Part shown: piece after piece, positions 11,401-22,618 of the stretch
How the letters are laid out: every line of letters starts with the position of its first letter
How positions within the stretch are numbered: the first letter of the stretch is position 1
The notes under the pieces: generated by a model
Seen by the model: the letters and a program-made list of their open reading frames with translations, nothing else
Databases searched by the model: none
What the model was told of the DNA's origin: nothing
Position numbers and translations under genes: made by a program
NCBI GenBank assembly: GCA_903813345.2
Contig: CAIIXF020000011.1
Coordinates: 3,434,571 to 3,498,570 of the forward strand
Direction of reading: 5' to 3'
Length of the DNA: 64,000 nucleotides
Source: Owenia fusiformis
Taxonomy: Eukaryota; Annelida; Polychaeta; Sabellida; Oweniidae

Positions 11401-14400
11401 TATTGCCAATAGTATTCTTTTCTTGGCACCGTTTGCTTAGTATGCCTATCGTTACCCTAACGCTCCTGTAATACCATGGCACGTATCGCAAACTTGTTTC
11501 TTCAGTCAATTTAAATTTTAAATATGGCGCCTATTCAGATGCGTGACGACCCTGACAATAAATCTCCGTAGAACGACCACTTTCGTTTGGTAATATTGAC
11601 TGTTTTAAAATATATTTGAGACAACTGGGTTTATGGCTTTAGAATGTCGATGTTTCTACGCAAGCCTATAAGATGCAAATAAATGTTATTGTTTTGAGAA
11701 CAATTAGAATAACTCACTGATTCTCGAAAGAAACAATTAATAATTATGCTGAAATGACAAGTCATTCGTAAAAAGGTAGTATGTATCCTTTCTTCTCACT
11801 TAGAAACTGTTTTACCATATTATGTTATGCATAACTTTCTTAGTTAAAGAAACTTCTATATATTTTTTGAATCAGGAACATTTTATTCACTCGGGATTTT
11901 CAAAATACACTTAATCAAGTAGATAGGAACAAAAATCAACGTTGCACCCAACAAAGTTATATCTTTATCTACCTATGCATCGTCGTCAAATCCTGAACAA
12001 AGATACAATTCACAAATAGTACGTAAAATGATAACCGATGTTCAACTAAAATCAACAGAAAAGTATGCAAAATTCTTGCATTATAAACATGTGCGAATCT
12101 TCAGCCTTTTGCCAAAGTTTTCAAGATAAAAATACACGAGCAATAATCAAACAACGTGTGCGGCTTTACCGACACATAAAGTTAACATTGCAACTAACAA
12201 AACAAACCAGAAATGAATCGCAGATGACCAAATAATAAGCTGCGACTTGAACCAAATGTTCGAGAATTTCTCGACGGGCACTGTCTCACCCTATGCTTAG
12301 TGAGCAGACCTAATTTCAAGGGTGATGGTAAAGACGATGCATGGCGCCCAAACCTGGCCTGTAACTAGGTGCACTGATGCTTTCTTCGCAAATTACATCG
12401 CCATTGCTCGTCATCGAAGTTCTGATCGCCGAATAGTAAACATTCATTTTGTATTGGATGTACATAACTAGAGACCGCCTTATTTCGCATATATGAAAAA
12501 ATAAAACATATCTAGGTACATATATCTTTATATGTGACATCGATCAGGAATTATTGACATATTGACAATATTAGGTTGTAATTTCTTGCGGTAAATTCAA
12601 ATTGTATCTTTAAACGACTGTTTCATCTTAACTATTCGTTTTATTGGATGTAAAGCAAACGGTATGCATAGTTTAACACCTTTCACTTCTAAAACAGCAT
12701 AAAATATCACAATATCATCACCTAATGCTGCAATAATACGACTTAAAAGATTATGGTACTAATATTCTTTGGTTTTTGGGCGCCATGCCTCGTCTTTACC
12801 ATCACCCTTGAAATTAGGTCCGCTCACTAAGCATAGGGTGTGTCTGAAAATGGCGAAAATATCTTCCCAGATTCTGAGATTTGAAACTTAAATTATCTAC
12901 CAAAAACAAAGCTCAACTCACCGCTAGATACACTCCCCTCCATAAGTTTGGCAACCTTTTTTCCCCATTGAACTACGTGTTAAAGCCTCTTTACGTTTGA
13001 ATTTTTATTTACTTAACCGGCCATGAAATAACTTATAATATTGATGGAAACGTAACCTGACTTTATTTCCAATACCTCCAAATTTTCTCAATTTTTTTCC
13101 TCAATTACTATAGGTCGACAATTGATGATAAATTTGATGAATTTTTGAAAATCGACATTCCCATGTAATCCAATGGGAAATGGAGGGTTCGGGGCAAATC
13201 AGAAATCAGGATACCTTTTCAGTAAAAGATTCAGCATAAAATATTTTTATATAGAAAATTGAATTGTCTAACTTTTTAACACTAAATGTTTAGTTTATTT
13301 AATGAATATTTAAGTTACAGCGCTTCAAACTCATGTTTGAAAATGATTTTTCGCCTCTTGTGTTATTTCAATGGGAGAGGTTCTTTGAAAAAAACAATTT
13401 TGACTTTAAAGCCCTATAACTTTGTTGAACCTGGATAAACATATCAATTCTTTGTTAAATAAAGTTAGCAAATTCAATTGCCTGCCTAACTCGTATTTTT
13501 TGCAAGGACTCGGATGGATGGATATTCCGTCATATGATTTGCGGCAAACCTACCATTTCCCATTGTTTTACATGGGAATGTCGATTTTAAAAATTCATCA
13601 AATTCATCATCAATTTTCGACCCATTGTAATTGAGGAAAAAAGTGAGAAAATTTGGAGGTATTGGAATTAAAGTCAAATTACGTTTCCATCAATAGAATA
13701 AGTACATTTCTATCGCAGGTTAAGTAAATAAAAATTCAAAGATAAAGAGGCTTTAACACGTAGTTCAATGGAGGAAAAAAGATGTCAAACTTATGGAGGG
13801 GAGTGTACGTACCTCTTTTAATGACATACTAGTAAGGTATTCAAATAGCGATTGTTGATTTTTGTTTGCTCAACTAAATGCAAACACAGTCACTATATTT
13901 TTGAAAAAAATTCTTACCCGCTTCGCAATGTCAAGTCCCTCTTCTCCAACTGAACGTTCTTCTGTATTGATGAACGAGTCGATGTAATCAAGAGTCTCCC
14001 TGAAAATACGAAAAAACATTCTGAGTGCACATACATTTACTCAACGTTTCCATGTGTTTAAAATGCGGATAAACATCAATCTGATAAATACGTTAAAAAT
14101 ACATTTAAGAAAGACTATTATTTAGATAACGTTTCACTATTTTATACAACATTAATACATCTAATAAAATATGACGATCGTAAAACAAAAGATACGCAAA
14201 GTAAATAAGAACGCTTGACACAATAATTATCGATAAAAACACAAAGTAATGATGATATGCAAACCAATTAAACATCCCAATTAAAAATCACCTTGCCAAA
14301 AACCAATCAGTATCACCCTAAGCCGACTGAGCGCGGTTCACACATCAAACATTCCATATATATTATAACGGAGCAAAACGTTTTTGAAACAGAGTTGGAG

Positions 14401-14651
14401 AAAGTATTACGTAGTGCAAGTGCTGACTAAATTTTCTAACTGTAATACATTGTCAATCTGATCACTTATTGTTCACAAGGTGAGTGAGGATATTACCATA
14501 TCAGATGTTTTCCTCAATGATTAGAAATATTTATGATTAATTGTAAATATATATAATCGGGAACATACCCATATTCTTCTCCTGGCGCGGAACTTGCTAT
14601 GTTCACCAGACACACAAGTGCCAGTCCTCCCAAAATTATTTTGTTCAACAT
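8244..14651 (-). CDS. secreted single-SH3-domain protein (3-exon gene)
   Basis: Exons run 14651-14569, 13999-13918 and 8495-8244 (stop TAA). Junction phases fit (27 codons plus 2 nt, then 82 nt, then a phase-0 exon), giving 138 aa. Residues 1-22 form a signal peptide: MLNKII, a hydrophobic core GGLALVCLV, then NIASSA. Residues 28-55 are acidic and end in the dibasic pair KR. Residues 56 to about 124 form an SH3-like fold: GRYKYTP (the ALYDY position), GYLNFNQKQPLVLNL, KKWVKGY and GWVPSNFV (the conserved GWxPSNYV strand). A basic tail (KKYTTKTYKEPK) follows. Donors are GTATGT and GTAAGA; acceptors are TTTTCAG. The mature chain has no cysteine. SH3 domains are usually cytosolic; secreted ones are known in the MIA/otoraplin family, but similarity to that family is not obvious. 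An additional phase-0 exon hidden in the 5.4-kb second intron cannot be excluded. Function unknown. Confidence 0.72.
9018..10028 (+). mobile_element. Tc1/mariner-like element relic with long TIRs
   Basis: The ends CAGGGCGTTCATTAAGTTTG and its diverged complement (AACTTAATGAACATCCTG) begin inverted arms of roughly 240 bp. Between them a short plus-strand ORF (9581-9778) contains SPDKAPLDFGVSGRI, resembling the SPDLNPLDFxVWG block of mariner transposases. Only this C-terminal fragment remains, so the element is non-autonomous. It sits inside the tandem repeat described at 8750-10790. Confidence 0.65.
10090..10661. mobile_element. TTAA-target non-autonomous DNA element
   Basis: Termini are AGGGT...ACCCT, flanked on both sides by TTAA (10086-10089 and 10662-10665). 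Removing the element and one TTAA restores the exact host repeat unit AAATGTTAAGGTTAC, which is direct evidence of a TTAA duplication. TTAA targets are known for piggyBac and Kolobok elements; the AGGG start fits Kolobok better. No transposase was recognised. Confidence 0.6.
10800..12290. other. intronic sequence (SH3 gene intron 2), nothing recognised
   Basis: No exon, RNA or repeat is supported. The minus ORF at 10810-11115 is hydrophobic and has no family signature, so it is not called. Confidence 0.5.
12297..12840. mobile_element. MITE family B, copy 1 (CAC termini, 5-bp TSD)
   Basis: TIRs of about 68 bp begin CACCCTATGCTTAGTGAGC at the left, with the matching complement at the right. 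The element is flanked by the 5-bp direct repeat TGTCT (12292-12296 and 12841-12845). A near-identical copy lies at 46247-46807 with a different 5-bp duplication. No coding capacity. A 5-bp TSD with CAC ends is the hallmark of Transib-type (RAG-related) elements, but without a transposase that assignment is inference. Confidence 0.88.
12931..13805. mobile_element. Tc1/mariner-type MITE with TA target duplication
   Basis: The ends are CACTCCCCTCCATAAGTTTG and its complement, flanked by TA on both sides (12929-12930 and 13806-13807). The arms are inverted copies over roughly 270 bp. The arms contain the AAAATCGACAT motif also found scattered in 1-4.6 kb. No transposase ORF was recognised; the ORFs at 13422-13677 are by-products of the arms. 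Confidence 0.8.
13918..13999 (-). CDS. secreted SH3 protein, exon 2
   Basis: The exon is 82 nt between TTTTCAG and CGG|GTAAGAA. It encodes GETLDYIDSFINTEERSV and then GEEGLDIAKR. It is bounded by strong splice signals and keeps frame with both neighbours. The acidic, helix-like segment could be a propeptide ending at the KR pair. Confidence 0.7.
14569..14651 (-). CDS. secreted SH3 protein, exon 1 (signal peptide)
   Basis: ATG at 14651-14649. The exon encodes 27 residues plus two bases, nearly all signal peptide, and ends GG|GTATGTT. The start is chosen because the hydrophobic segment begins four residues after this Met and no better upstream in-frame Met precedes it within an exon-like context. 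Confidence 0.7.
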
Positions 14652-14659
14652 CTTTTTCT

Positions 14660-16520
14660 CCGAGTTCTCCTTTACAAGCTGTTAGCTTCGCTGCTGTTGT
14701 CTTCTCGGCCTCCCAAGTCAGATTAGATAAACTCAAATGGTCAACTTGATTTCTACACATTTTATGCACGATTTACATAATTTACAAATATTGCCAAAAA
14801 ACGAGGTTACGAAATTCCGAGGTTTAATACTCTCCGGTCGGGTCAAGGTGAATGCCAACTTGATATGGGATTTTTTCTGCATCTTTATTCGATTTTCACA
14901 CGTTTGTATTCGATTACAACCATTCGATATTCCACTCTATCAAAACAATTCGAAACAGGTAATAAAAGACCAAGTGCAGAATGGCAAGTGATTCTAGAGA
15001 GTCATATCTTTCACCATGATTACTTTCTAGCTTTTCTGGCTTTTATTAAAACAATATGTTTTCTTTCAAGTGAGGTCCCAATGATAGTAAAATATCAATC
15101 CAATTCTCTGAAAAATTATGGATTAGGGCCCACCCTGGCACTTTTTGAAAACTGTTAGGCTTATTTTCTAAAAAGAAGATCTTGTTTTTCTCAATTTAAA
15201 CATATTGAAAGTCTCCTGTACACTATATTAACATGATAAACAATTTCTGAAAAGGGGATGGGTATTGAAATGAGTTAAAAATAAAAATCACATATCCCAT
15301 GTTATTTCCACATAGGGAAAACTCGTGCTATCCATTGTTTTCAGCATTGTTTTGGTCATCGAAAATTGATATCTTCAAAACTAGACTTTCAATACCATTC
15401 TATTTTTGAACATGCCTTAGACCCCTTGTTAAATAATGTTTTCATGCAACAAAAAATCAGAAAAGAAGATCCTCTTTGAGTAAATAGGTTCAATATTTTG
15501 AAAAAAATGCTGACATGGGGTCCCTATTCATAATTTTTTGAATTGTTTGATTTATGTTTTTATCATGTGTACTTCACTTGAATGAAAACACATTGTTTTA
15601 ATGAAAACCACTGTATTTATGCCCAGAAAGTACTCATGGTGAAATATATGACTGTCTAAAATCACTTGTTAGTAGCTAGTAGTTCCAATATTGTCTAGAT
15701 ACATATCCCCTTATTTGTATATTTTATATTTTGTACACTCTCATCCACTGATTTATGACTTTTTGAAAATTCTCTTATTTTTAACATGGGAAATCTTCAC
15801 TCCAACAAATCCATGAATCATTTATTGAACCATGAATCAATGTTGTTTAGTACTGTAGTCTCATTAGTGGGCTAACCGTTCGCAACCATGTGGGTAATTT
15901 GGGGCATTGGTTTTTTAATCATTGTATTTGGCATGATGTAGGATATCTTGCTGTGAAACTATTTGTTTTGCCAACTGTGTATACAATGCCGTACCCCGTC
16001 GTCAGCTCCAACGTATCCACATGGTGGCGAACGGTGATGGTGGGCACACACGGCCAAAATGTGACAGCTCCACAAGTTTTCCAAGCGAACCTTATACCGT
16101 GTATGTAATATGATAATTATACATAATTGAGAATTAAAGCTGCTATTCTTGACCTAGTTGCTATGGAGTTTTCCAGCAATAAAGGAAAGGTGACCAAAAT
16201 GAAATATAAAATGCTTGCATGGGAGAAATATGGAGAAACCTCTTGTAACAACGATTCCAGATGGATTTGAACACAGATAAGAGAAAGATATGTTGAATTG
16301 GCTGTAAGTCATGTTGTTGCTCATTATAATGAATAAAATTAGATTTGCTAATTTTTTGTTGAAATATTGAAAACTAGGCAATATGTTTATGATTGCAATA
16401 TTGCAATATTTATGACTAATAAGATCGCTATTTTGAAATGCTTTGTATAATAAACTGTATAATTCTAAGTCTTGTAGACCTTCTGAATGCAGACTTTGTT
16501 CACCCTTCACCTGTTCACCA
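14660..16520. other. upstream of SH3 gene, nothing recognised
   Basis: This stretch should contain the promoter of the minus-strand SH3 gene, but no core element can be supported. The short plus ORF at 15890-16108 ends near a GTAATA and might be a stray exon. Evidence is too weak to call it. Confidence 0.4.
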
Positions 16521-16521
16521 C

Positions 16522-16690
16522 AAAGATATTAATGTAAATAGCATACAAATAAGCTATTCACCAAGAGGAATTTGATATGGGGAATATCGCAAGGATGATA
16601 TCAATATTCCTTCATTTCAAAGATATTAATGTAAATAGCAAGTAAGTTATTCACCAGGAGGGATTTGATATGGGGAATATCGCAAGGATA
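16522..16690. repeat. 97-bp direct duplication
   Basis: The segment starting AAAGATATTAATGTAAATAG occurs at about 16522 and 16619, both ending with GGGGAATATCGCAAGGAT. It immediately precedes the foldback element at 16691. Confidence 0.8.
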
Positions 16691-16812
16691 AGCTAAGTTC
16701 ACACTCTCATGTTCACACCAACGACGCCCTGACGGCGCTTTATTGCGGCGTGCAAAGTGGCTTTGCACGCCGCATTAAAGCGCCATCAAAGCGCCGTTGG
16801 TGTGAACTCAGC
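16691..16812. mobile_element. GC-rich foldback element (near-perfect hairpin)
   Basis: Nested inverted repeats: an outer GCTAAGTTCAC / GTGAACTCAGC, a middle GTTCACACCAACG / CGTTGGTGTGAAC, and an inner GCGGCGTGCAAAG / CTTTGCACGCCGC separated by only three bases. The stretch is strikingly GC-rich against its AT-rich surroundings. It is best read as a small foldback MITE able to form a long hairpin. Confidence 0.75.
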
Positions 16813-16814
16813 TT

Positions 16815-17440
16815 TAGGAATATTAATATTACATATTATCCTGACCTAGCGTGCATTGAGTATTTATATAAATATATATATTCTGATCGATATTCTGTAC
16901 CATATATGGAGATATCGTGATACAAAATGTGAATGCAAACAGCCGCCATTTTGTCCACTTCAACATTTGAATCGTGAATTTTTGGTCTTATTTCCTAACA
17001 AAAAATTCCAAAACTCACACTGCGTGAATTATGGGATTCCAACTCTTGACACGTCTAGAAACTGGTATTTGCACACCAGGTTTCTAAGCGTGCCAATTAT
17101 TTACACCTCTTGGCAAGCAATGAATCCAACTCTTTACACATCTATGCACTTCTTGGCACACAACGTGCAAAGCAGTGCAAAAACCATGCCAAAAGTATTT
17201 GCACACGCTGTTTCAATTGTTGGAATATCTTTGCCCGCTCTTGGCACACTGAACAACCTATTTATGTGTAAACAACTGACCTAATTACCAAAAGCAATCA
17301 ATACATACAGTATTTTGTGAAAGAAATTACGGTCCCCCAGGGATTATGGTCCCCTTTCTCAACGGCCCTTACTGGCCCTGATTGTGTATAAGATAATAAG
17401 GGAAAGGGGTCATCATATAAATCAATGGAGAGTAGGACCA
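16815..17440. other. no gene supported
   Basis: An open frame of 142 codons (16856-17284, plus strand) covers most of this stretch. It is low in complexity, with many TTGGCACAC / TTTGCACAC-like variants, and lacks any recognisable domain. Confidence 0.4.
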
Positions 17441-17559
17441 CAAATAAATAGGACCTCCTACCCTTTTACACCTGTTAATAAAAAAGAGTATTGAAGTTGT
17501 AAAATTTTCCACTCCACGGAGTAGCAAATCCCACCGAACAAAAATATTTTAGTTATTAC

Positions 17560-18960
17560 AAACAGAGCTACTGTGTCCCTAGGCATCAGCTTATAAAATT
17601 TGAACAAGATCCATTCGCTGCTATTTGAGTTATCAAAGATTACATTTTTTACAAAAAATGGCGGCCATTGTAAATTCAGCTGCCATCTTGAAATTACTTT
17701 GTCAAACACAGGCACTGTGTCTAGGCATCATCATATAAAATTTGATCTAGATCCGTTCACTCATATTCGAGATATCGAAGATAACGTTTTTACAAAAAAT
17801 GGCCGCCATTTTGATATTTAGCAGCCAATCTAAAAATCTCTTTAGTGTAGCTACTATGTCCCTAGGCATCAGCATATAAAATTTGAACCAATTCCATCGA
17901 CTTGTATTTGAGTTATTAAAGAGTACGCTTTATTTATGAAAAACGCTGGCCATTTTGTAAATTCAACTGCCATCTTGATCCTTGATCTTGATCTTGATCT
18001 TGATCCCAGGCATCATCATATAAAATTCTGACCAAACCCCCCCAAAAATTGCGAAAAATTTTGATATTTAGCAGCCATTTTTAAAAACTCCTTTTCAGTG
18101 TATCTCCTTTGTCTAGGCATCAGCATATAGAATTCGAACCAAATCCGTCAACTAGTATTTACGTTATCAAAGACTAAGTTTTTTACGAAAAATGGCATAC
18201 ATTTTATTAAAATTCTACTGCCATCTTGGAAATGCTTTCTTGAACAAATCTCAGAATCTACTTGTCCATAGCCATCATCTTATGAAATTTGAACCAAATC
18301 CGTTATTTGGTGTTTTGGTTATCAAAGGTTACGTTTTTTTTACGAAAAATGGCCGTCATTTTGATATTTAGCAGCCATTTTGAAAATATGTTCTTCAGCT
18401 TAGCTGTTTTGCCTCTAGGCATCAAAACCCGTCAACTAGTATTTGAGTTATCAAATATTACGTTTTTATGAAAAATGGCAGCCATTTTGAAATTCAGCCG
18501 CCATCTTAAAAATACTTTTTCGAACAAATCTACTTTGTCCCTAGTCATCATGTTATAAAATTTGAACTAAATCCGTTCACTGGTATTTTAGTTATCAAAG
18601 ATTATGTTTTTTTACGAAAAAATGGCCACCATTTTGAAATTTAGCAGCCATTTTGAAAATCTCTTAAGCATAATTCCTTTGTTCCTAACTTCCTAGGCAT
18701 CAGCATATACAATTTGAACCAAATCCTAGTAATTTAAACCAAAAACCAGGATTTGAGTTTTCAAAGATTATATTTTTTACGAAAAATGGCGGCCATTTTG
18801 AATTAAGCGGCCATATTGAAAATTCCTTCTCGAGCAGAGGTTCTATCACCATAAGGCATAAGCCTATAAAATTTGAATGAACTCCGTCAACCGGTATTCG
18901 AGTCATTGCCCGGACACACGAATGGACGGACGGCTTTTCTGTATCCCCCGCGAACTTCGT
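17560..18960. repeat. diverged ~145-bp tandem repeat family
   Basis: About ten units share the order TAGGCATCAGCATATAAAAT, then TTTGAACCAAATCCGTC, then GTTATCAAAGATTACG, then ACGAAAAATGGCCGCCATTT. Unit starts are near 17580, 17720, 17863, 18006, 18113, 18270, 18416, 18543, 18690 and 18852. The block ends in CCGGACACACGAATGGACGG. A partial copy with the same end (CCGGACATACAGACG) is at about 62300-62520. Short ORFs across it are by-products. Confidence 0.75.
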
Positions 18961-19679
18961 TCCGTGGGATGATCATTTAAAGGGGTGACACACGCCTAAC
19001 CATCTACAAGGTACAGTGACAAAATATACCGTAGTACACTTTAGATGTACGATGTCACTATTTAACCGATTTGAAGCAATGACAATGATGTAGGTTTGAT
19101 GTAGGTTTTAAAAAAATAATCTGAGGAATGCATTAAGGATTTCATGTTAAAGTTTTGTGTATTCGTTTAGGAAGACATTTAACTTTCAAATAATGTTAAA
19201 AAAATTTCGAACAGTGCTCGATTTTCTTCGTCGTCAATCTACCCATATACTTGGTCGGTTGGATCATGTTGTGTTTTTACACATTTCCTTTGATCATTTC
19301 CTCCCCTGTCGTCTAAGAGTGTCGATGATTTTTATGAGAATATGTTTCTTTAAACAGCACAATAAAGGTCCAAGATTTTAAGGTTGAAGATTTAACATTT
19401 TGGCTAGGCCTATAATTTAAAAAATCATAGGTGTACGCTGTCAACTCGAATGCATGTTGTCCCATTGAATTTACTCAATTCACTGTTAATCCTTATGCAG
19501 ACAACGTATTTTTCATAAAACTATCAGACAAGGGTTGGGGGGGGGTCAGATGCATTCAAAATTGAAACAGAACAGTTACAGAACTACTTCAATTTGATTG
19601 ATTGTATTCAAAACATTAAACAAAATAATAGATTACAACAAAATAAACTTAAATATGAATCACAATAGAGAGAACCAAT

Positions 19680-20581
19680 GTTAGTAATTTTCTTGGCACT
19701 CTAGTCGACGAAAATTTATCTTGGAAGCGCATATAAAACATGTTGAGACTAAGATATCCAAGATACTAGGCGTTCTTCACAGAATAAAGGATAACTTAGA
19801 TCAAAAAAGCCTTAAAACAATATATTACTCATTAATTTAGTCACACTTAAACTATAACATCCTAATTTGGGGAAGTGTTCCACATACAAATTTATTGAAA
19901 TTATACACTTTTGCAAAAACAATTTGTAAGATTGTATGATTTAGATTGCAAGATACGTGACCATACACATCCTTTTTTCAAAAAAGCTGGCATATTAAGC
20001 ATATTTCAAATTGTCCATTTCAATATTGCTACATATGTATTCAAATGCATTAAAGACGTAAAGAAAACATATTCCCATCAATTCAGATCCTACTTCACTC
20101 TTAATTCTGATGTACACGCTCATCAAACCAGACAAATATACAATCTTATATATAGTACGTTCAGAACAAACATGGGAACATACTCTATAACTAAGACAGG
20201 GCCAGACCTGTGGAACACTTTACCTCATAAACTTGCTCATTCTAATACTCTTTCCACCTTCAAAAAGAATTTAAAATCACACTTGCTCAACAATTAACAT
20301 CATTACTTAATAAAAGTCTAACTTTTCTGGAGACAAATCTCTTGCGTAAAAAATTCACTTTTATAGCGTGGGTAGAGGAGGATGGAGGATGGGACCAACC
20401 GAATGTGAAATATATAGTGTCGATCTTTAATTCTAATGAGCACTGATTTCTTGTATGAGTTTTGCTACTTGTAAATATTTTCTGTTTAATATAACGTGGA
20501 TTATATGCCCCTCGGGGTATCTTCCACTATTGTGATTGTACTTGTATTATTTGGAATTTAGGAAATAAATAAAACATAACT
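19680..20581 (+). pseudogene. non-LTR retrotransposon 3' end (reverse-transcriptase C-terminus)
   Basis: Plus-strand frames give NFLGTLVDENLSWKRHIKHV, then SHLNYNILIWGS, then (ORF 19911-20297) TGPDLWNTLPHKLAHSNT and STFKKNLKSHLL. These are the usual post-catalytic blocks of LINE polymerases (LGVxLDExLSW, SHLxYxxxxWG, LWNxLP, FKxxLK). Stops and a frameshift separate the blocks, and the catalytic core is absent, so this is a 5'-truncated dead copy. It ends in an A-rich AAATAAATAAAACATAAC tail near 20580. Confidence 0.75.
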
Positions 20582-21241
20582 ATTGAAACCTTTTAGATAT
20601 ATCATAAACGGGATTTTAAAAAGTCATATTCAATAAGCTAGTATAGATAAGTAGATCTATCTATCAACGTAACTAACAAAACGTATGGTACAAACGCCAA
20701 ATAATCAAACAGTCTTGAGGCAGTGCTAGTCTTCAACATATTCTATTCCGAGACACTGGATGGGAGTTTGAGCTGTAAGCTAACACCAAATGGGCACAAA
20801 TTAACCACCACCACAATACTTTCATAACATGAAAAATCAAAAAAGAATACTCGAACATGTTCGTTAATAAGATCACTTGTTACTCATAAAAACCCTTATG
20901 ACTCTTGAAATGAAATCATTACATTGTTTAATATTACGTATATCTCATGAATTTCAATTACAGGGACAACGTACATTCGAGTTGACAACGCACATTTCTG
21001 ATTTTTTTAAATTACAATAAATACTCGAATATTTATTAATTTCCACCCATCCTAAATTGTGTAGTGTTTTTATAGAAACATATTCTCATAAAAATAATCG
21101 ACACTCTTAGGCAACAGGGGAAAAAATGATCAAAGGAAATGTGAAAACCACAACATTTTCCAACCGATCAATTTTCGTGGGTAGATTGACTACGAAAAAA
21201 TCGAGCAATGTGCGAAAATCTTTAATGTTATTAGAAAGTTA

Positions 21242-21821
21242 CCCTACTATCACACCAAACTTGTTCTCACTACGTTCTCGAAAACGGGCTTAAACTGTGC
21301 ACGAACGGATTTGACGTACTAAGATCCCTCTAAGAACCGTTTGGGATCCGTTTGGGAACTTCATGAAACTACTAGAACGAGTAGGTCCTCCAGCACTTAG
21401 AGCATACTCAAAATTTTCTGGTGATCGTCAAAACGTTGCCGAATCGGTTTTAAACTGTGTGCGAACTGAATGAACGTAGCTACAACGTTCTACGGTTTGT
21501 TTACGAACTTCATGGACTTTCCAGGACGGGGTATGTTATTTAGAATTTTGAATCGATTCAAAATTCGATGGCGACAATACCGTTCTGTAATCAGGTCATG
21601 ATGACCTTCTAGACTAAGGGACGGTTTATACTACGTTGCACACCGACATGGTGCGACCTGAACGAACTGCGAATGAGATGGACGTATTGAAGACTGTTTA
21701 TGAACGAAGTAGCTAATTATTTTAGACATATATCCCGACCGCAGCCAGATTGAGCCCGTTTTACGACATTTTCGTAGGACTGGCAAGAACGGGTAAGAAC
21801 TAGTTTGGTGTGATAGGGGGG
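21242..21821. mobile_element. nested TIR element, TTA(A) target, in the foldback right arm
   Basis: Ends are CCCTACTATCACACCAAACT and GTTTGGTGTGATAGGGGGG. The left arm of the host foldback element supplies the empty site: its complement reads GAAAGTTAAATGTC, whereas here GAAAGTTA and TTAAATGTC are split by 580 bp. The duplication is therefore TTAA or TTA. CCC termini plus TTAA fit a piggyBac-type MITE. No coding capacity. Confidence 0.72.
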
Positions 21822-22500
21822 TTAAATGTCTTCCTAAACGAATACACAAGAAATTTAACATGTCTTTCAAGTATTCCAAAGATTAATTTTTTAAAACCGA
21901 CATCACACTTGCATCATTGTCTTTGCTTCAAATCCGTTAAATAGTGACTTCGTACATCTAAAGTGTACTACGGTATATTTTGTCACTGTACCTCGTCGAT
22001 GGTTAGGCGTGTAACAAGGACTGTAGAGAAAATTCGACTTTTTTTCATTTTTCTGAGCTATGAGGTCAATATTTGGTTTGACATACCTATTTTCTTAAAA
22101 TGTGTGGATAAACTATCATTTTCAGCATTAAGAAGTGTAAATTCGATTCAAAGCTTCTATACTGGGAGTCCCACTCATAGATATTTAAGATCCACCACGT
22201 TTGAAGAGGAATATCAGCTGAAATCACATGCTATCTATTGCAATGATTTTAAGTTTCGCAAGGATCCTACCATGACCATGGTAGTGTTATCGTGAAAGCC
22301 TGGTATAACCGTGACAATGCCAAGAGGCTTTCTCCTGGGGAGAACGCTTCAAACTCCAGTCTCACAAACATTTTATATTGATATTTCTAAAGTGCTAGTT
22401 TGAAAGACTTTTTATATAGACATTTACATTTCTGAAGATTAAATTACTAGATTATCATAATTGCTACCATTGTTCTTTCTCTCAGTGCAATATTTAGAGG

Positions 22501-22613
22501 TTATGTCACTATCGTGGCATATATGCCCGAGGTCTCAGTGATATATGGCCCGACCTTGGGAGGGACATTGATCTCTGAGAACCGAGGGCATATGTGCCAC
22601 GATAGTGACATAA
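22501..22613. mobile_element. 113-bp palindromic foldback element
   Basis: TTATGTCACTATCGTGGCAT followed by ATATGCCC at the left is mirrored by GGGCATATGTGCC and ACGATAGTGACATAA at the right, giving about 28-bp arms with one or two mismatches. The 57-bp middle contains further partial complementarity. Confidence 0.7.
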
Positions 22614-22618
22614 ACGAT

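Larger units (their letters stand above)
18985..22016. mobile_element. 3-kb foldback-type element with ~500-bp TIRs
   Basis: The left arm (about 18985-19500) and right arm (about 20960-22016) are inverted copies. ACACGCCTAACC opens the left arm and GGTTAGGCGTGT closes the right. Inside lie GTATTCGTTTAGGAAGACAT and its complement, and GATGATTTTTATGAGAATAT and its counterpart. The right arm is interrupted by a separate element (21242-21821). The centre holds a LINE 3' tail (19680-20581). No transposase for the outer element was found. Confidence 0.75.

Noticed and set aside
15890-16108. Possible stray plus-strand exon (VVSSNVSTWWRTVMVG...)
   Set aside because: No acceptor, no neighbour in phase and no family resemblance could be supported.
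16856-17284. 142-codon open frame, the longest in its neighbourhood
   Set aside because: Low-complexity sequence with repeated TTGGCACAC-like words, no domain, no splice or start context, and no codon pattern resembling the three real genes.
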